A stretch of DNA of 64,000 nucleotides. Origin: Colletes latitarsis (Eukaryota; Arthropoda; Insecta; Hymenoptera; Colletidae). Below are positions 1 to 13,582 of the stretch, one piece after another; position 1 is the stretch's first letter; each line of letters opens with the position of its first letter. The translations under genes were made by a program, and so were the position numbers. The DNA lies in assembly GCF_051014445.1 (NCBI RefSeq), contig NW_027488366.1, positions 22,338,001 through 22,402,000 of the forward strand, in the 5' to 3' direction. Below the pieces are notes generated by a model that had not been told where the DNA came from, searched no databases, and saw only the letters and a list, made by a program, of their open reading frames with translations.

Positions 1-970
1 TAGGTCTGGGTTAGGTCTAGGATTTGCCCTCATCAAGCTCATACTTTCGCATATTTCTCATACTTCATGGCTAGATCCTGGGCTTTTTCTGGATTGCATC
101 ACGTAGTAATGAAGTACAACACTGAAACAGTCAATTAAACCTGGTTTCGATCAATATTTTAGAGAATAATTCATGTTAGGTCTAGGTTAGGTCTGGGATT
201 TGCTCTCATCAGGCTCATTCTTTCGCATATTTCTCATACTTGATGGCTAGATCCTGGGCTTTTTCTGGATCGCATCACGTAGTAATGAAGTACAACACTG
301 AAACAGTCAATTAAACCTGGTTGCGATCAATATTTTAGAGAATAATTCATGTTAGGTCTAGGTTAGGTCTGGGATTTGCTCTCATCAGGCTCATTCTTTC
401 GCATATTTCTCATACTTGATGGCTAGATCCTGGGCTTTTTCTGGATCGCATCACGTAGTAATGAAGTACAACACTGAAACAGTCAATTAAACCTGGTTTC
501 CATCAATATCTTAAAGGACAACGCAAGTTAGGTCTGGGATAGGTCTGGGATTTGCCCTCATCAGAGTCATACTTTCGCGTTCTTCACATACTTGTTGGAC
601 AGATCCTGGGTTTTTTCTGGTTTGGATCACGTAGTAGTGTGGTGCCACACTGAAACAGTCCATTAAACCTGGTTTGGATCAATATTTTAGAGGATAACGC
701 ATGTTAGGTCTAGGTTTGCCCTGGGATTTTCACTCATCAGACTCATACTTTCGCATTCTTCACATACTTGTTGTACGGAACCCGGTTTTTTTCTGGTTTG
801 GATCACGTAGTAATGTGGTACCACACTGAAACAGTTGACAAAACCTGGTTTCGATCAATATTTTAGTGGATAACGCAAGTTAGGTCTGGGATAGGTCTGG
901 GATATGACCTCATCAGACTCTTACTTTCGCACACTTCACATACTCGTTGAACAGATCCTGGGATATTTTC

Positions 971-1696
971 TGGTTTGTATCACATAGTAATGTGGTACCA
1001 CTCTGAGACAGTCGATTAAACCAGGTTTCGATCAATATTTTAGAGGATAACGCATGTTAGGTCTGGGTTAGGTCTACGATTTGCCCTCATCAGGCTCATA
1101 CTTTCGCATATTTCTCATACTTCATGGCTAGATCCTGGGCTGTTTCTGGATTGTATCACGTAGTAATGTGGTATCACGCTGAAACAGTCAATTAAACCTG
1201 GTTTCGACCAATATTTTAGAGGATAACGCAAGTTGGGTCTGGGATAGGTCTGGGATTTGCCCTCATCAGGCTCATACTTTCGCGTTTTTCACATACTTGT
1301 TGAACAGATCCTGGGTTTTTTCTGGTTTGGGTCACGTAGTAATGTGGTACCACACTGAAACATTCAATTAAACCTGGCCTTGATAAATATTTTAGAAGAT
1401 AACGCATGTTAGGTCTGGGTTAGGTCTAGGATTTGCCCTCATCAAGCTCATACTTTCGCATATTTCTCGTACTTGATGGCTAGATCCTGGGCTTTTTCTG
1501 GATTGCATCACGTAGTAATGAAGTACAACACTGAAACAGTCAATTAAACCTGGTTTCGATCAATATTTTAGAGAATAATTCATGTTAGGTCTAGGTTAGG
1601 TCTGGGATTTGCTCTCATCAGGCTCATTCTTTCGCATATTTCTCATACTTGATGGCTAGATCCTGGGCTTTTTCTGGATCGCATCACGTAGTAATG
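971..1696 (+). repeat. Segmental duplicate, copy 1 (partner 9241-9966)
   Basis: About 725 bp that match 9241-9966 with no difference I could find, offset 8,270 bp (47 monomers). Shared private variants include the CTCTGAGACAG change, TCTACGATTTG and TTTAGAAGATAACG. Outside the borders the two diverge at the usual inter-monomer level, so this is a true block copy by unequal exchange or conversion. Confidence 0.85.
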
Positions 1697-2640
1697 TGGT
1701 ACCACTCTGAGACAGTCGATTAAACCAGGTTTCGATCAATATTTTAGAGGATAACGCATGTTAGGTGTAGGTTAGGCCTGGGATTTGCCCTCATCAGGGT
1801 CATACTTTCGCAGTTTTAACATACATGTTGGCTTGATCGAGGGTTTTTTCTGGTTTGGATCACGTAGTAAAGTGGTGCCACACTGAAACAGTCCATTAAA
1901 CCTGGTTTCGATCAATATTTTAGAGGATAACGCAAGTTAGGTCTGGGATAGGTCTGGGATTTGACCTCGTCAGACTCATACTTTCGCACCCTTCACATAC
2001 TCGTTGAACAGATCCTGGGCTGTTCCTGGATTGTATCACGTAGTAATGTGGTACCACGCTGAAACAGTCGATTAAACCTGGTTTCGATCAATATTTTAGA
2101 GGATAACGCAAGTTAAGTCAGGGATAGGTCTGGGATTTGATCTCATCAGACTCATACTTTCGCATTCTTCACATACTTGTTGAACGGACCCTGGGTTTTT
2201 TCTGGTTTGGATCACGTAGTAATGTGGGACCACACTGAAACAGTCAATTAAATCTGGTTTCGATCAATATTTTAGAGAATAATTCATGTTTGGTCTAGGT
2301 TAGGCCTAGGATTTTCACTCATCAGACTCATACTTTCGCATTCTTCACATACTTGTTGAACGGATCCTGGGTTTTTTCTGGTTTGGATCTCGTAGTAATG
2401 TGGGACCACACTGAAACATTCAATGAAACCTGGTCTGGATAAATATTTTAGAGGATAACGCATCTTAGGTCTGGGTTAGGTCTAAGATTTGCCCTCATCA
2501 GACTCACAGTTTCGCGTTTTTCACATACTTGTTGAACAGATCCTAGGTTTTTTCTGGTTTGGATCACGTAGTCATGTGGTACCACGCTGAAACAGTCAAT
2601 TAAACCTGGTTTCGATCAATATTTTAGAGGATACCGCAAG

Positions 2641-3910
2641 TTAGGTCTGGGTTAGGTCTAGGATTTGCCCTCATCAGGCTCATACTTTCGCATATTTCTC
2701 ATACTTCATGGCTAGATCCTGGGCTGTTTCTGGATTGTATCACGTAGTAATGTGGTACCACGCTGAAACAGTCAACTAAACCTGGTTTCGATCAATATTT
2801 TAGAGGATAACGCAAGTTAGGTCTGGGATAGGTCTAGGATTTGCCCTCATCAGGCTCTTACTTTCGCATATTTCTCATACTTCATGGCTAGATCCTGGGC
2901 TATTTCTGGATTGGATCACGTAGTAAAGTGGTACCACACTGAAACATTCAATGAAACCTGGTCTGGATAAATATTTTAGAGGATAACGCATCTTAGGTCT
3001 GGGTTAGGTCTAAGATTTGCCCTCATCAGGCTCACAGTTTCGCGTTTTTCACATACTTGTTGAACAGATCCTGGGTTTTTTCTGGTTTGGATCACGAAGT
3101 AGTGTGGTACCACACTGAAACAGTCCATTAAACCTGGTTTCGCTCAATATTTTAGAGGATAACGCATGTTAGGTCTAGGTTAGGTCTGGGATTTGCTCTT
3201 ATCAGGCTCATTCTTTCGCATATTTCTCATACTTGATTGCTATATCCTGGGCTTTTTCTGGATTGGATCACGTAGTAATGTAGTACCACACTGAAACAGT
3301 CAATGAAACCTGGTTTCCATCAATATTTTAGAGGACAACGCAAGCTAGGTTTAGGTAAGGCCTGAGATTTTCACTGATCAGACTCATTCTCTCGCATATT
3401 TCTCATACATGTTGAACAGATCCTGGGTTTTTTCTGGTTTGGATCACGTAGTAATGTGGGACCACTCTGAAACAACCAATTAAACCTGGTCTTGATAAAT
3501 ATTTTAGAGGATAACGCAAGTTAGGTTTGGGTTAGGTCTAGGATTTGCCCTCATCAGGCTCATACTTTCGCATATTTCTCATACTTCATGGCTAGATCCT
3601 GGGCTGTTTCTAGATTGTATCACGTAGTAATGTGGTACCACACTGAAACAGTCAATGAAACCTGGTTTCCATCAATATTTTAGAGGACAACGGAAGTTAG
3701 GTTTAGGTAAGGCCTGAGATTTTCACTGATCAGACTCATTCTTTCGCATATTTCTCATACATGTTGAACAGATCCTGGGTTTTTTCTGGTTTGGATCACG
3801 TAGTAATGTGGGACCACACTGAAACAACCAATTAAACCTGGTCTTGATAAATATTTTAGAGGATAACGCATGTTAGGTCTGGGTTAGGTCTAGGATTTGC
3901 CCTCATCAGA
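2641..3910 (+). repeat. 1.27-kb segmental duplicate, copy 1 (partner 7391-8660)
   Basis: About seven monomers repeated at offset 4,750 bp (27 monomers). Shared marks are AACAGTCAACTAAACC, the GGTTTAGGTAAGGCCTGAG variant of the 11-mer region (twice), and TTTCTAGATTG. Only a few substitutions separate the copies, for example CAGGCTCTTAC versus CAGACTCTTAC. Confidence 0.85.
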
Positions 3911-5284
3911 CTCATACTTTCGCATTCTTCACGTACTTGTTGAACAGATCCTGGGTTTTTTCTGGTTTGGATCACGAAGTAGTGTGGTACCACACTGAAA
4001 CAGTCCATTAAACCTGGTTTCGCTCAATATTTTAGAGGATAACGCATGTTAGGTCTAGGTTAGGTCTGGGATTTGCTCTTATCAGGCTCATTCTTTCGCA
4101 TATTTCTCAAACTTGATGGCTAGATCCTGGGCTTTTTCTGGATTGCATCACGTAGTAATGTGGTACCACACTGAAACATTCAATTAAACCTGGTCTTGAT
4201 AAATATTTTAGAGGATAACGCATGTTAGGTCTGGGTTAGGTCTAGGATTTGCCCTCATCAGACTCATACTTTCGCATTCTTCACGTACTTGTTGAACAGA
4301 TCCTGGGTTTTTTCTGGTTTGGATCACGTAGTAATGTGGGACCACACTGAAACAACCAATTAAACCTGGTCTTGATAAATATTTTAGAGGATAACGCATG
4401 TTAGGTCTGGGTTAGGTCTAGGATTTGCCCTCATCAGGCTTATTCTTTCGCATATTTCTCAAACTTGATGGCTAGATCCTGGGCTTTTTCTGGATTGCAT
4501 CACGTAGTAATGTGGTACCACACTGAAACATTCAATTAAACCTGGTCTTGATAAATATTTTAGAGGATAACGCATGTTAGGTCTGGGTTAGGTCTAGGAT
4601 TTGCCCTCATCAGACTCATACTTTCGCATTCTTCACGTACTTGTTGAACAGATCCTGGGTTTTTTCTGGTTTGGATCACGAAGTAGTGTGGTACCACACT
4701 GAAACAGTCCATTAAACCTGGTTTCGCTCAATATTTTAGAGGATAACGCATGTTAGGTCTAGGTTAGGTCTGGGATTTGCTCTTATCAGGCTCATTCTTT
4801 CGCATATTTCTCATACTTGATTGCTATATCCTGGGCTTTTTCTGGATTGCATCACGTAGTAATTTAGTACCACACTGAAACAGTCAATGAAACCTGGTTT
4901 CCATCAATATTTTAGAGGACAACGCAAGTTAGGTTTAGGTAAGGCCTGAGATTTTCACTGATCAGACTCATTCTTTCGCATATTTCTCATACATGTTGAA
5001 CAGATCCTGGGTTTTTTCTGGTTTGGATCACGTAGTAATGTGGGACCACACTGAAACAACCAATTAAACCTGGTCTTGATAAATATTTTAGAGGATAACC
5101 TTTTGTAGGTCTGGGTTAGGTCTAGGATTTGCCCTCATCAGGCTCATACTTTCGCGTTTTTCACATACTTGTTGAACTGATCCTGGGTTTTTTCTGGTTT
5201 GGATCAGGTAGTAATGTGGTACCACACTGAAACAGTCGATTAAACCTGGTTTCGATCAATATTTTAGAGGATAACGCATGTTAG

Positions 5285-7395
5285 GTCTGGGTTAGGTCTA
5301 GGATTTGCCCTCATCAGACTCACACTTTCGCATTCTTCACGTACTTGTTGAACGGATCCTGGGTTTTTTCTGGACTGTATCACGTAGTAATGTGGTACCA
5401 CGCTGAAACAGTCAATTAAACCTGGTTAACATCAATATTTTAGAGGATAACGCAAGTTAGGTCTGGGATAGGTCTGGGATTCGCCCTAATCAGGCTCATA
5501 CTTTCGCGTTTTTCACATACTTGTTGAACTGATCCTGGGTTTTTTCTGGTTTGGATCAGGTAGTAATGTGGTACCACACTGAAACAGTCGATTAAACCAG
5601 GTTTCGATCAATATTTTTGAGGATAAAGCATGTTAGGTCTAGGTTAGGCCTGGGATTTCCACTCATCAGACTCATACTTTCGCATTCTTCACATACTTGT
5701 TGAACAGATCCTGGGTTTTTTCTGGTTTGGATCACGTAGTAATGTGGTACCACGCTGAAACAGTCAATTAAACCTGGTTTCGATCAATATTTTAGAGGAT
5801 ACCGCAAGTTAGGTCTGGGATAGGGCTGGGATTCGCCCTAATCAGGCTCATACTTTCGCGTTTTTCACATACTTGTTGAGCTGATCCTGGGTTTTTTCTG
5901 GTTTGGATCACGTAGTAATGTGGTACCACACTGAAAAAATCAATTAAACCTGGTCTTGATAAATATTTTAGAGGATAACGCAAGTTAGGTCTGGGATAGG
6001 TCTAGGATTTGCCCTCATCAGGCTCTTACTTTCGCATATTTCTCATACTTCATGGCTAGATCCTGGGCTATTTCTGGATTGGATCACGTAGTAAAGTGGT
6101 ACCACACTGAAACATTCAATGAAACCTGGTCTGGATAAATATTTTAGAGGATAACGCATCTTAGGTCTGGGTTAGGTCTAAGATTTGCCCTCAACAGACC
6201 CACAGTTTCGCGTTTTTCACATACTTGTTGAACTGATCCTGGATTTTTCCGGTTTGGATCACGTAGTAATGTGGTACCACACTGAAACAATCAATTAAAC
6301 CTGGTCTTGATAAATATTTTAGAGGATAACGCATGTTAGGTCTGGGTTAGGTCTAGGATTTGCCCTCATCAGGCTCATACTTTCGCATTCTTCACGTACT
6401 TGTTGAACGGATCCTGGGTTTTTTCTGGACTGTATCACGTAGTAATGTGGTACCACGCTGAAACAGTCAATTAAACCTGGTTTCGATCAATATTTTAGAG
6501 GATAACGCAAGTTAGGTCTGGGATAGGTCTGGGATTCGCCCTAATCAGGCTCATACTTTCGCGTTTTTCACATACTTGTTGAACTGATCCTGGGTTTTTT
6601 CTGGTTTGGATCAGGTAGTAATGTGGTACCACACTGAAACAGTCGATTAAACCAGGTTTCGATCAATATTTTTGAGGATAAAGCATGTTAGGTCTAGGTT
6701 AGGCCTGGGATTTCCACTCATCAGACTCATACTTTCGCATTCTTCACATACTTGTTGAACAGATCCTGGGTTTTTTCTGGTTTGGATCACGTAGTAATGT
6801 GGTACCACGCTGAAACAGTCAATTAAACCTGGTTTCGTTCAATATTTTAGAGGATACCGCAAGTTAGGTCTGGGATAGGGCTGGGATTCGCCCTAATCAG
6901 GCTCATACTTTCGCGTTTTTCACATACTTGTTGAGCTGATCCTGGGTTTTTTCTGGTTTGGATCACGTAGTAATGTGGTACCACACTGAAAAAATCAATT
7001 AAACCTGGTCTTGATAAATATTTTAGAGGATAACGCAAGTTAGGTCTGGGATAGGTCTAGGATTTGCCCTCATCAGGCTCTTACTTTCGCATATTTCTCA
7101 TACTTCATGGCTAGACCCTGGGCTATTTCTGGATTGGATCACGTAGTAAAGTGGTACCACACTGAAACATTCAATGAAACCTGGTCTGGATAAATATTTT
7201 AGAGGATAACGCATCTTAGGTCTGGGTTAGGTCTAAGATTTGCCCTCATCAGACTCACAGTTTCGCGTTTTTCACATACTTGTTGAACTGATCCTGGATT
7301 TTTCCGGTTTGGATCACGTAGTAATGTGGTACCACACTGAAACAATCAATTAAACCTGGTCTTGATAAATATTTTAGAGGATAACGCATGTTAGG
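5285..7395 (+). repeat. Tandem duplication of a 1,055-bp (6-monomer) unit
   Basis: Positions 5341-6340 recur at 6396-7395, offset 1,055 bp. Both copies carry TTTTCTGGACTGTATC, the TCAGGTAGTAATG variant, GATAAAGCATG, GATACCGCAAG and CTGAAAAAATC. The near identity and direct adjacency mark a recent unequal crossover. Confidence 0.88.
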
Positions 7396-8660
7396 TCTGG
7401 GTTAGGTCTAGGATTTGCCCTCATCAGGCTCATACTTTCGCATATTTCTCATACTTCATGGCTAGATCCTGGGCTGTTTCTGGATTGTATCACGTAGTAA
7501 TGTGGTACCACGCTGAAACAGTCAACTAAACCTGGTTTCGATCAATATTTTAGAGGATAACGCAAGTTAGGTCTGGGATAGGTCTAGGATTTGCCCTCAT
7601 CAGACTCTTACTTTCGCATATTTCTCATACTTCATGGCTAGATCCTGGGCTATTTCTGGATTGGATCACGTAGTAAAGTGGTATCACACTGAAACATTCA
7701 ATGAAACCTGGTCTGGATAAATATTTTAGAGGATAGCGCATCTTAGGTCTGGGTTAGGTCTAAGATTTACCCTCATCAGGCTCACAGTTTCGCGTTTTTC
7801 ACATACTTGTTGAACAGATCCTGGGTTTTTTCTGGTTTGGATCACGAAGTAGTGTGGTACCACACTGAAACAGTCCATTAAACCTGGTTTCGCTCAATAT
7901 TTTAGAGGATAACGCATGTTAGGTCTAGGTTAGGTCTGGGATTTGCTATTATCAGGCTCATTCTTTCGCATATTTCTCGTACTTGATTGCTATATCCTGG
8001 GCTTTTTCTGGATTGCATCACGTAGTAATGTAGTACCACACTGAAACGGTCAATGAAACCTGGTTTCCATCAATATTTTAGAGGACAACGCAAGTTAGGT
8101 TTAGGTAAGGCCTGAGATTTTCACTGATCAGACTCATTCTTTCGCATATTTCTCATACATGTTGAACAGATCCTGGGTTTTTTCTGGTTTGGATCACGTA
8201 GTAATGTGGGACCACACTGAAACAACCAATTAAACCTGGTCTTGATAAATATTTTAGAGGATAACGGATGTTAGGTCTGGGTTAGGTCTAGGATTTGCCC
8301 TCATCAGGCTCATACTTTCGCATATTTCTCATACTTCATGGCTAGATCCTGGGCTGTTTCTAGATTGTATCACGTAGTAATGTGGTACCACACTGAAACA
8401 GTCAATGAAACCTGGTTTCCATCAATATTTTAGAGGACAACGCATGTTAGGTTTAGGTAAGGCCTGAGATTTTCACTGACCAGACTCATTCTCTCGCATA
8501 TTTCTCATACATGTTGAACAGATCCTGGGTTTTCTCTGGTTTGGATCACGTAGTAATATGGGACCACACTGAAACAACCAATTAAACCTGGTCTTGATAA
8601 ATATTTTAGAGGATAACGCATGTTAGGTCTGGGGTAGGTCTAGGATTTGCCCTCATCAGG
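7391..8660 (+). repeat. 1.27-kb segmental duplicate, copy 2 (partner 2641-3910)
   Basis: Second copy of the 2641-3910 block. After ~8660 it joins a monomer like that at ~2845 (CAGGCTCTTAC), which shows further shuffling at the border. Confidence 0.85.
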
Positions 8661-9240
8661 CTCTTACTTTCGCATATTTCTCATACTTCATGGCTAGATC
8701 CTGGGCTATTTCTGGATTGGATCACGTAGTAAAGTGGTACCACACTGAAACATTCAATGAAACCTGGTCTGGATAAATATTTTAGAGGATAACGCATCTT
8801 AGGTCTGGGTTAGGTCTAAGATTTGCCCTCATCAGGCTCACAGTTTCGCGTTTTTCACATACTTGTTGAACAGATCCTGGGTTTTTTCTGGTTTGGATCA
8901 CGAAGTAGTGTGGTACCACACTGAAACAGTCCATTAAACCTGGTTGCGATCAATATTTTAGAGGATAACGCATGTTAGGTCTGGGTTAGGTCTAGGATTT
9001 GCCCTCATCAGGCTTATTCTTTGGCATATTTCTCAAACTTGATGGCTAGATCCTGGGCTTTTTCTGGATTGCATCACGTAGTAATGTGGTACCACACTGA
9101 AACATTCAATTAAACCTGGTCTTGATAAATATTTTAGAGGATAACGCATGTTAGGTCTGGGTTAGGTCTAGGATTTGCCCTCATCAGACTCATACTTTCG
9201 CATTCTACACGTACTTGTTGAACAGATCCTGGGTTTTTTC

Positions 9241-9966
9241 TGGTTTGTATCACATAGTAATGTGGTACCACTCTGAGACAGTCGATTAAACCAGGTTTCG
9301 ATCAATATTTTAGAGGATAACGCATGTTAGGTCTGGGTTAGGTCTACGATTTGCCCTCATCAGGCTCATACTTTCGCATATTTCTCATACTTCATGGCTA
9401 GATCCTGGGCTGTTTCTGGATTGTATCACGTAGTAATGTGGTATCACGCTGAAACAGTCAATTAAACCTGGTTTCGACCAATATTTTAGAGGATAACGCA
9501 AGTTGGGTCTGGGATAGGTCTGGGATTTGCCCTCATCAGGCTCATACTTTCGCGTTTTTCACATACTTGTTGAACAGATCCTGGGTTTTTTCTGGTTTGG
9601 GTCACGTAGTAATGTGGTACCACACTGAAACATTCAATTAAACCTGGCCTTGATAAATATTTTAGAAGATAACGCATGTTAGGTCTGGGTTAGGTCTAGG
9701 ATTTGCCCTCATCAAGCTCATACTTTCGCATATTTCTCGTACTTGATGGCTAGATCCTGGGCTTTTTCTGGATTGCATCACGTAGTAATGAAGTACAACA
9801 CTGAAACAGTCAATTAAACCTGGTTTCGATCAATATTTTAGAGAATAATTCATGTTAGGTCTAGGTTAGGTCTGGGATTTGCTCTCATCAGGCTCATTCT
9901 TTCGCATATTTCTCATACTTGATGGCTAGATCCTGGGCTTTTTCTGGATCGCATCACGTAGTAATG
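9241..9966 (+). repeat. Segmental duplicate, copy 2 (partner 971-1696)
   Basis: Second copy of the ~725-bp block described at 971-1696. The right border falls where copy 1 switches to GTGGTACCACTC while this copy keeps GAAGTACAACAC, that is, inside the dyad region. Confidence 0.85.
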
Positions 9967-12830
9967 AAGTACAACACTGAAACAGTCAATTAAACCTGGT
10001 TGCGATCAATATTTTAGAGGATAACCCATGTTAGGTCTGGGTTAGGTTTAGTATTTCCCCTCATCAGGCTCATTCTTTCGCATATTTCTCATACATGTTG
10101 AACAGATCCTGGGTTTTTTCTGGTTTGGATCACGTAGTAATGTGGGACCACACTGAAACAACCAATTAAACCTGGTCTTGATAAATATTTTAGAGGATAA
10201 CGCATGTTAGGTCTGGGTTAGGTCTAGGATTTGCCCTCATCAGGCTCATACTTTCGCGTTTTTCACATACTTGTTGAACTGATCCTGGGTTTTTTCTGGT
10301 TTGGATCAGGTAGTAATGTGGTACCACACTGAAACAGTCGATTAAACCTGGTTTCGATCAATATTTTAGAGGATAACGCAAGTTAGGTCTGGGATAGGTC
10401 TAGGATTTGACCTCGTCAGACTCATACTTTCGCACCCTTCACATACTCGTTGAACAGATCCTGGGTTATTTTCTGGTTTGGATCACGTAGTAATGTGGGA
10501 CCACACTGAAACAACCAATTAAACCTGGTCTTGATAAATATTTTAGAGGATAACGCATGTTAGGTCTGGGTTAGGTCTAGGATTTGCCCTCATCAGGCTC
10601 ATACTTTCGCGTTTTTCACATACTTGTTGAACTGATCCTGGGTTTTTTCTGGTTTGGATCACGTAGTAATGTGGGACCACACTGAAACAACCAATTAAAC
10701 CTGGTCTTGATAAATATTTTAGAGGATAACGCATGTTAGGTCTGGGTTAGGTCTAGGATTTGCCCTCATCAGGCTCATACTTTCGCGTTTTTCACATACT
10801 TGTTGAACTGATCCTGGGTTTTTTCTGGTTTGGATCAGGTAGTAATGTGGTACCACACTGAAACAGTCGATTAAACCAGGTTTCGATCAATATTTTTGAG
10901 GATAATGCATGTTAGGTCAGGGTTAGGTCTAGGATTTGCCCTCATCAGACTCATACTTTCGCATTCTTCACGTACTTGTTGAACGGATCCTGGGTTTTTT
11001 CTGGACTGTATCACGTAGTAATGTGATACCACGCTGAAACAGTCAATTAAACCTGGTTTCGATCAATATTTTAGAGGATAACGCAAGTTAGGTCTGGGAT
11101 AGGTCTGGGATTCGCCCTAATCAGGCTCATACTTTCGCGTTTTTCACATACTTGTTGAACTGATCCTGGGTTTTTTCTGGTTTGGATCAGTTAGTAATGT
11201 GGGACCACACTGAAACAACCAATTAAACCTGGTCTTGATAAATATTTTAGAGGATAACGCATGTTAGGTCTGGGTTAGGTCTAGGATTTGCCCTCATCAG
11301 GCTCATACTTTCGCATATTTCACATACTTGTTGAACAGATCCTGGGGTTTTTCTGGTTTGGATCACGAAGTAGTGTGGTACCACACTGAAACAGTCCATT
11401 AAACCTGGTTTCCATCAATATCTTAGAGGACAACGCAAGTTAGGTCTGGGATAGATCTGGGATTTGCCCTCATCAGGCTCATACTTTCGCCTTTTTTCAC
11501 ATACTTGTTGATCAGATCCTGGGTTTTTTCTGGTTTGGATCACGTAGTAGTGAGGTACCACACTGAAACAATCAATTAAACCTGGTCTTGATAAATATTT
11601 TAGAGGATAACGCATGTTAGGTTTGGGTAAGGTTTAGGATTTGCACTCAGCAGGCTCATACTTTCGCATATCTCTCATACTTCATGGCTAGATCCTGGGC
11701 TGTTTCTGGATTGTATCACGTAGTAATGTGGTACCACGCTGAAACAGTCAATTAAACCCGGTTTCGATCAATATTTTAGAGAATAATTCATGTTAGGTCT
11801 AGGTTAGGTCTGGGATTTGCTCTCATCAGGCTCGTTCTTTCGCATATTTCTCATACTTGATGGCTAGATCCTGGGCTTTTTCTGGATTGCATCACGCAGT
11901 AATGTGGTGCCACGCTGAAACAGTCAATTAAACCTGGTTTCGATCAATATTTCAGAGGATAACGCAAGTTAGGTCTGGCATTGGTCTGGGATTCCCCCTG
12001 ATCAGGCTCATACTTTCGCGTTTTTCACATACTTCTTGAACAGATCCTGGGTTTTTTCTGGTTTGTATCACGAAGTAGTGTGGTACCACACTGAAACAGT
12101 CCATTAAACCTGGTTGGGATCAATATTTTAGAGGATAACGCATGTTAGGTCTAGGTTAGCCCTGGGATTTTCACTCATCAGACTCATACTTTCGCATTCC
12201 TCTCATACTTGTTGAACTGATCCTGGGTTTTTTCTGGTTTGGATCACGTAGTAATGTGGTACCACACTGAAACAGTCGATTAAACCTGGTTTCGATCAAT
12301 ATTTTAGAGGATAACGCAAGTTAAGTCTGGGATTGGTCTGGGATTTGCCCTCATCAGACTCATACTTTCGCACACTTCACATACTCGTTGAACAGATCCT
12401 GGGTTATTTTCAGGTTTGGATCATATAGTAATGTGGTACCACACCGAAACAGTCGATTAAACCAGGTTTCGATGAATATTTTTGAGGATAACGCATGTTA
12501 GGTCTAGGTTAGGCCAGGGATTTTCACTCATCAGACTCATACTTTCGCATTGTTCACATACTTGTTGAACGGATCCCGGGTTTTTTCTGGTTTGGATCAC
12601 GTTGTAATGTGGGACCACACTGAAACAATCAACTAAACCTGGTGTTGATAAATATTTTAGAGGATAACGTATGTTAGGTTTGGGTTAGGTTTAGGATTTG
12701 CCCTCAGCAGGCTCATACTTTCGCATATCTCTCATACTTCATGGCTAGATCCTGGGCTGTTTCTGGATTGTATCACGTAGTAATGTGGTACCACGCTGAA
12801 ACAGTCAATTAAACCTGGTTTCGATCAATA

Positions 12831-13582
12831 TTTTAGAGAATAATTCATGTTAGGTCTAGGTTAGGTCTGGGATTTGCTCTCATCAGGCTTGTACTTTCGC
12901 ATATTTCTCATACTTCATGGCTAGATCCTGGGCTATTTATGGATTGGGTCTCGTAGTAATGTGGCACCACACTAAAACAGTCAATTAAAGCTGGTTTCGA
13001 CCAATATTTTAGAGGATAACGCATGTTAGGTCTGGGTTAGGTCTAGAATTTGCCCTCAACAGGCTCATACTTTCGCATATTTCTAATACTTCATGGCTAG
13101 ATCCTGGGCTCTTTCTGGATTGGATCACGTATTAATGTTGTACCACAGTGAAACAGTCCAGTAAACCTGGTTTCGATCAATATTTTTGAGGATAACACAT
13201 GTTAGGTCTAGGTTAGGTCTGGGATTTGCTCTCATCAGGCTCATTCTTTCGCATATTTCTCATACTTGGTGGCTAGATCCTGAGCTTTTTCTGGATTGGA
13301 TCACGTAGTAATGTAGAACCACACTGAAACAGTCAATTAACTCTGGTTTCGATCACTATTTTAGAGGATAACGCATGTTAGGTCTGGGATAGGTCTGGGA
13401 TTTTCTCTCATCAGACTCATACTTTCGCATTCCTCTCATACTTGTTGAACGGATCCTGTGTTCTTTCTGGTTTGGATCACGTAGTGATGTGGTACCACAC
13501 TGAAACAGTCCATTAAACCTGGTTTCGATCAATATTTTAGAGGATAGCGCATGTTAGGTCTAGGTTAGGCCTGGGATTTGCC
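12831..13582 (+). repeat. Segmental duplicate, copy 1 (partner ~18464-19215)
   Basis: About 750 bp shared at offset 5,633 bp (32 monomers). Private marks are CAGGCTTGTAC, CACTAAAACAG, AAAGCTGGTTTCGACC, GATAACACATG and CTGTGTTCTTTCTGG. Within it, ~13071-13145 differs from the partner but resembles ~14129-14205, which looks like a patch of gene conversion. Confidence 0.8.

Noticed and set aside
1216..1407. Repeated ~63-codon minus-strand open frames (also 60-89 codons, and some plus-strand ones) throughout the array, all of one protein-like sequence
   Set aside because: Each is one satellite monomer read in its longest open frame. The 176-bp period is not a multiple of 3, so the frame shifts every monomer, and differences between copies fall on all codon positions. 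No sign of coding selection.
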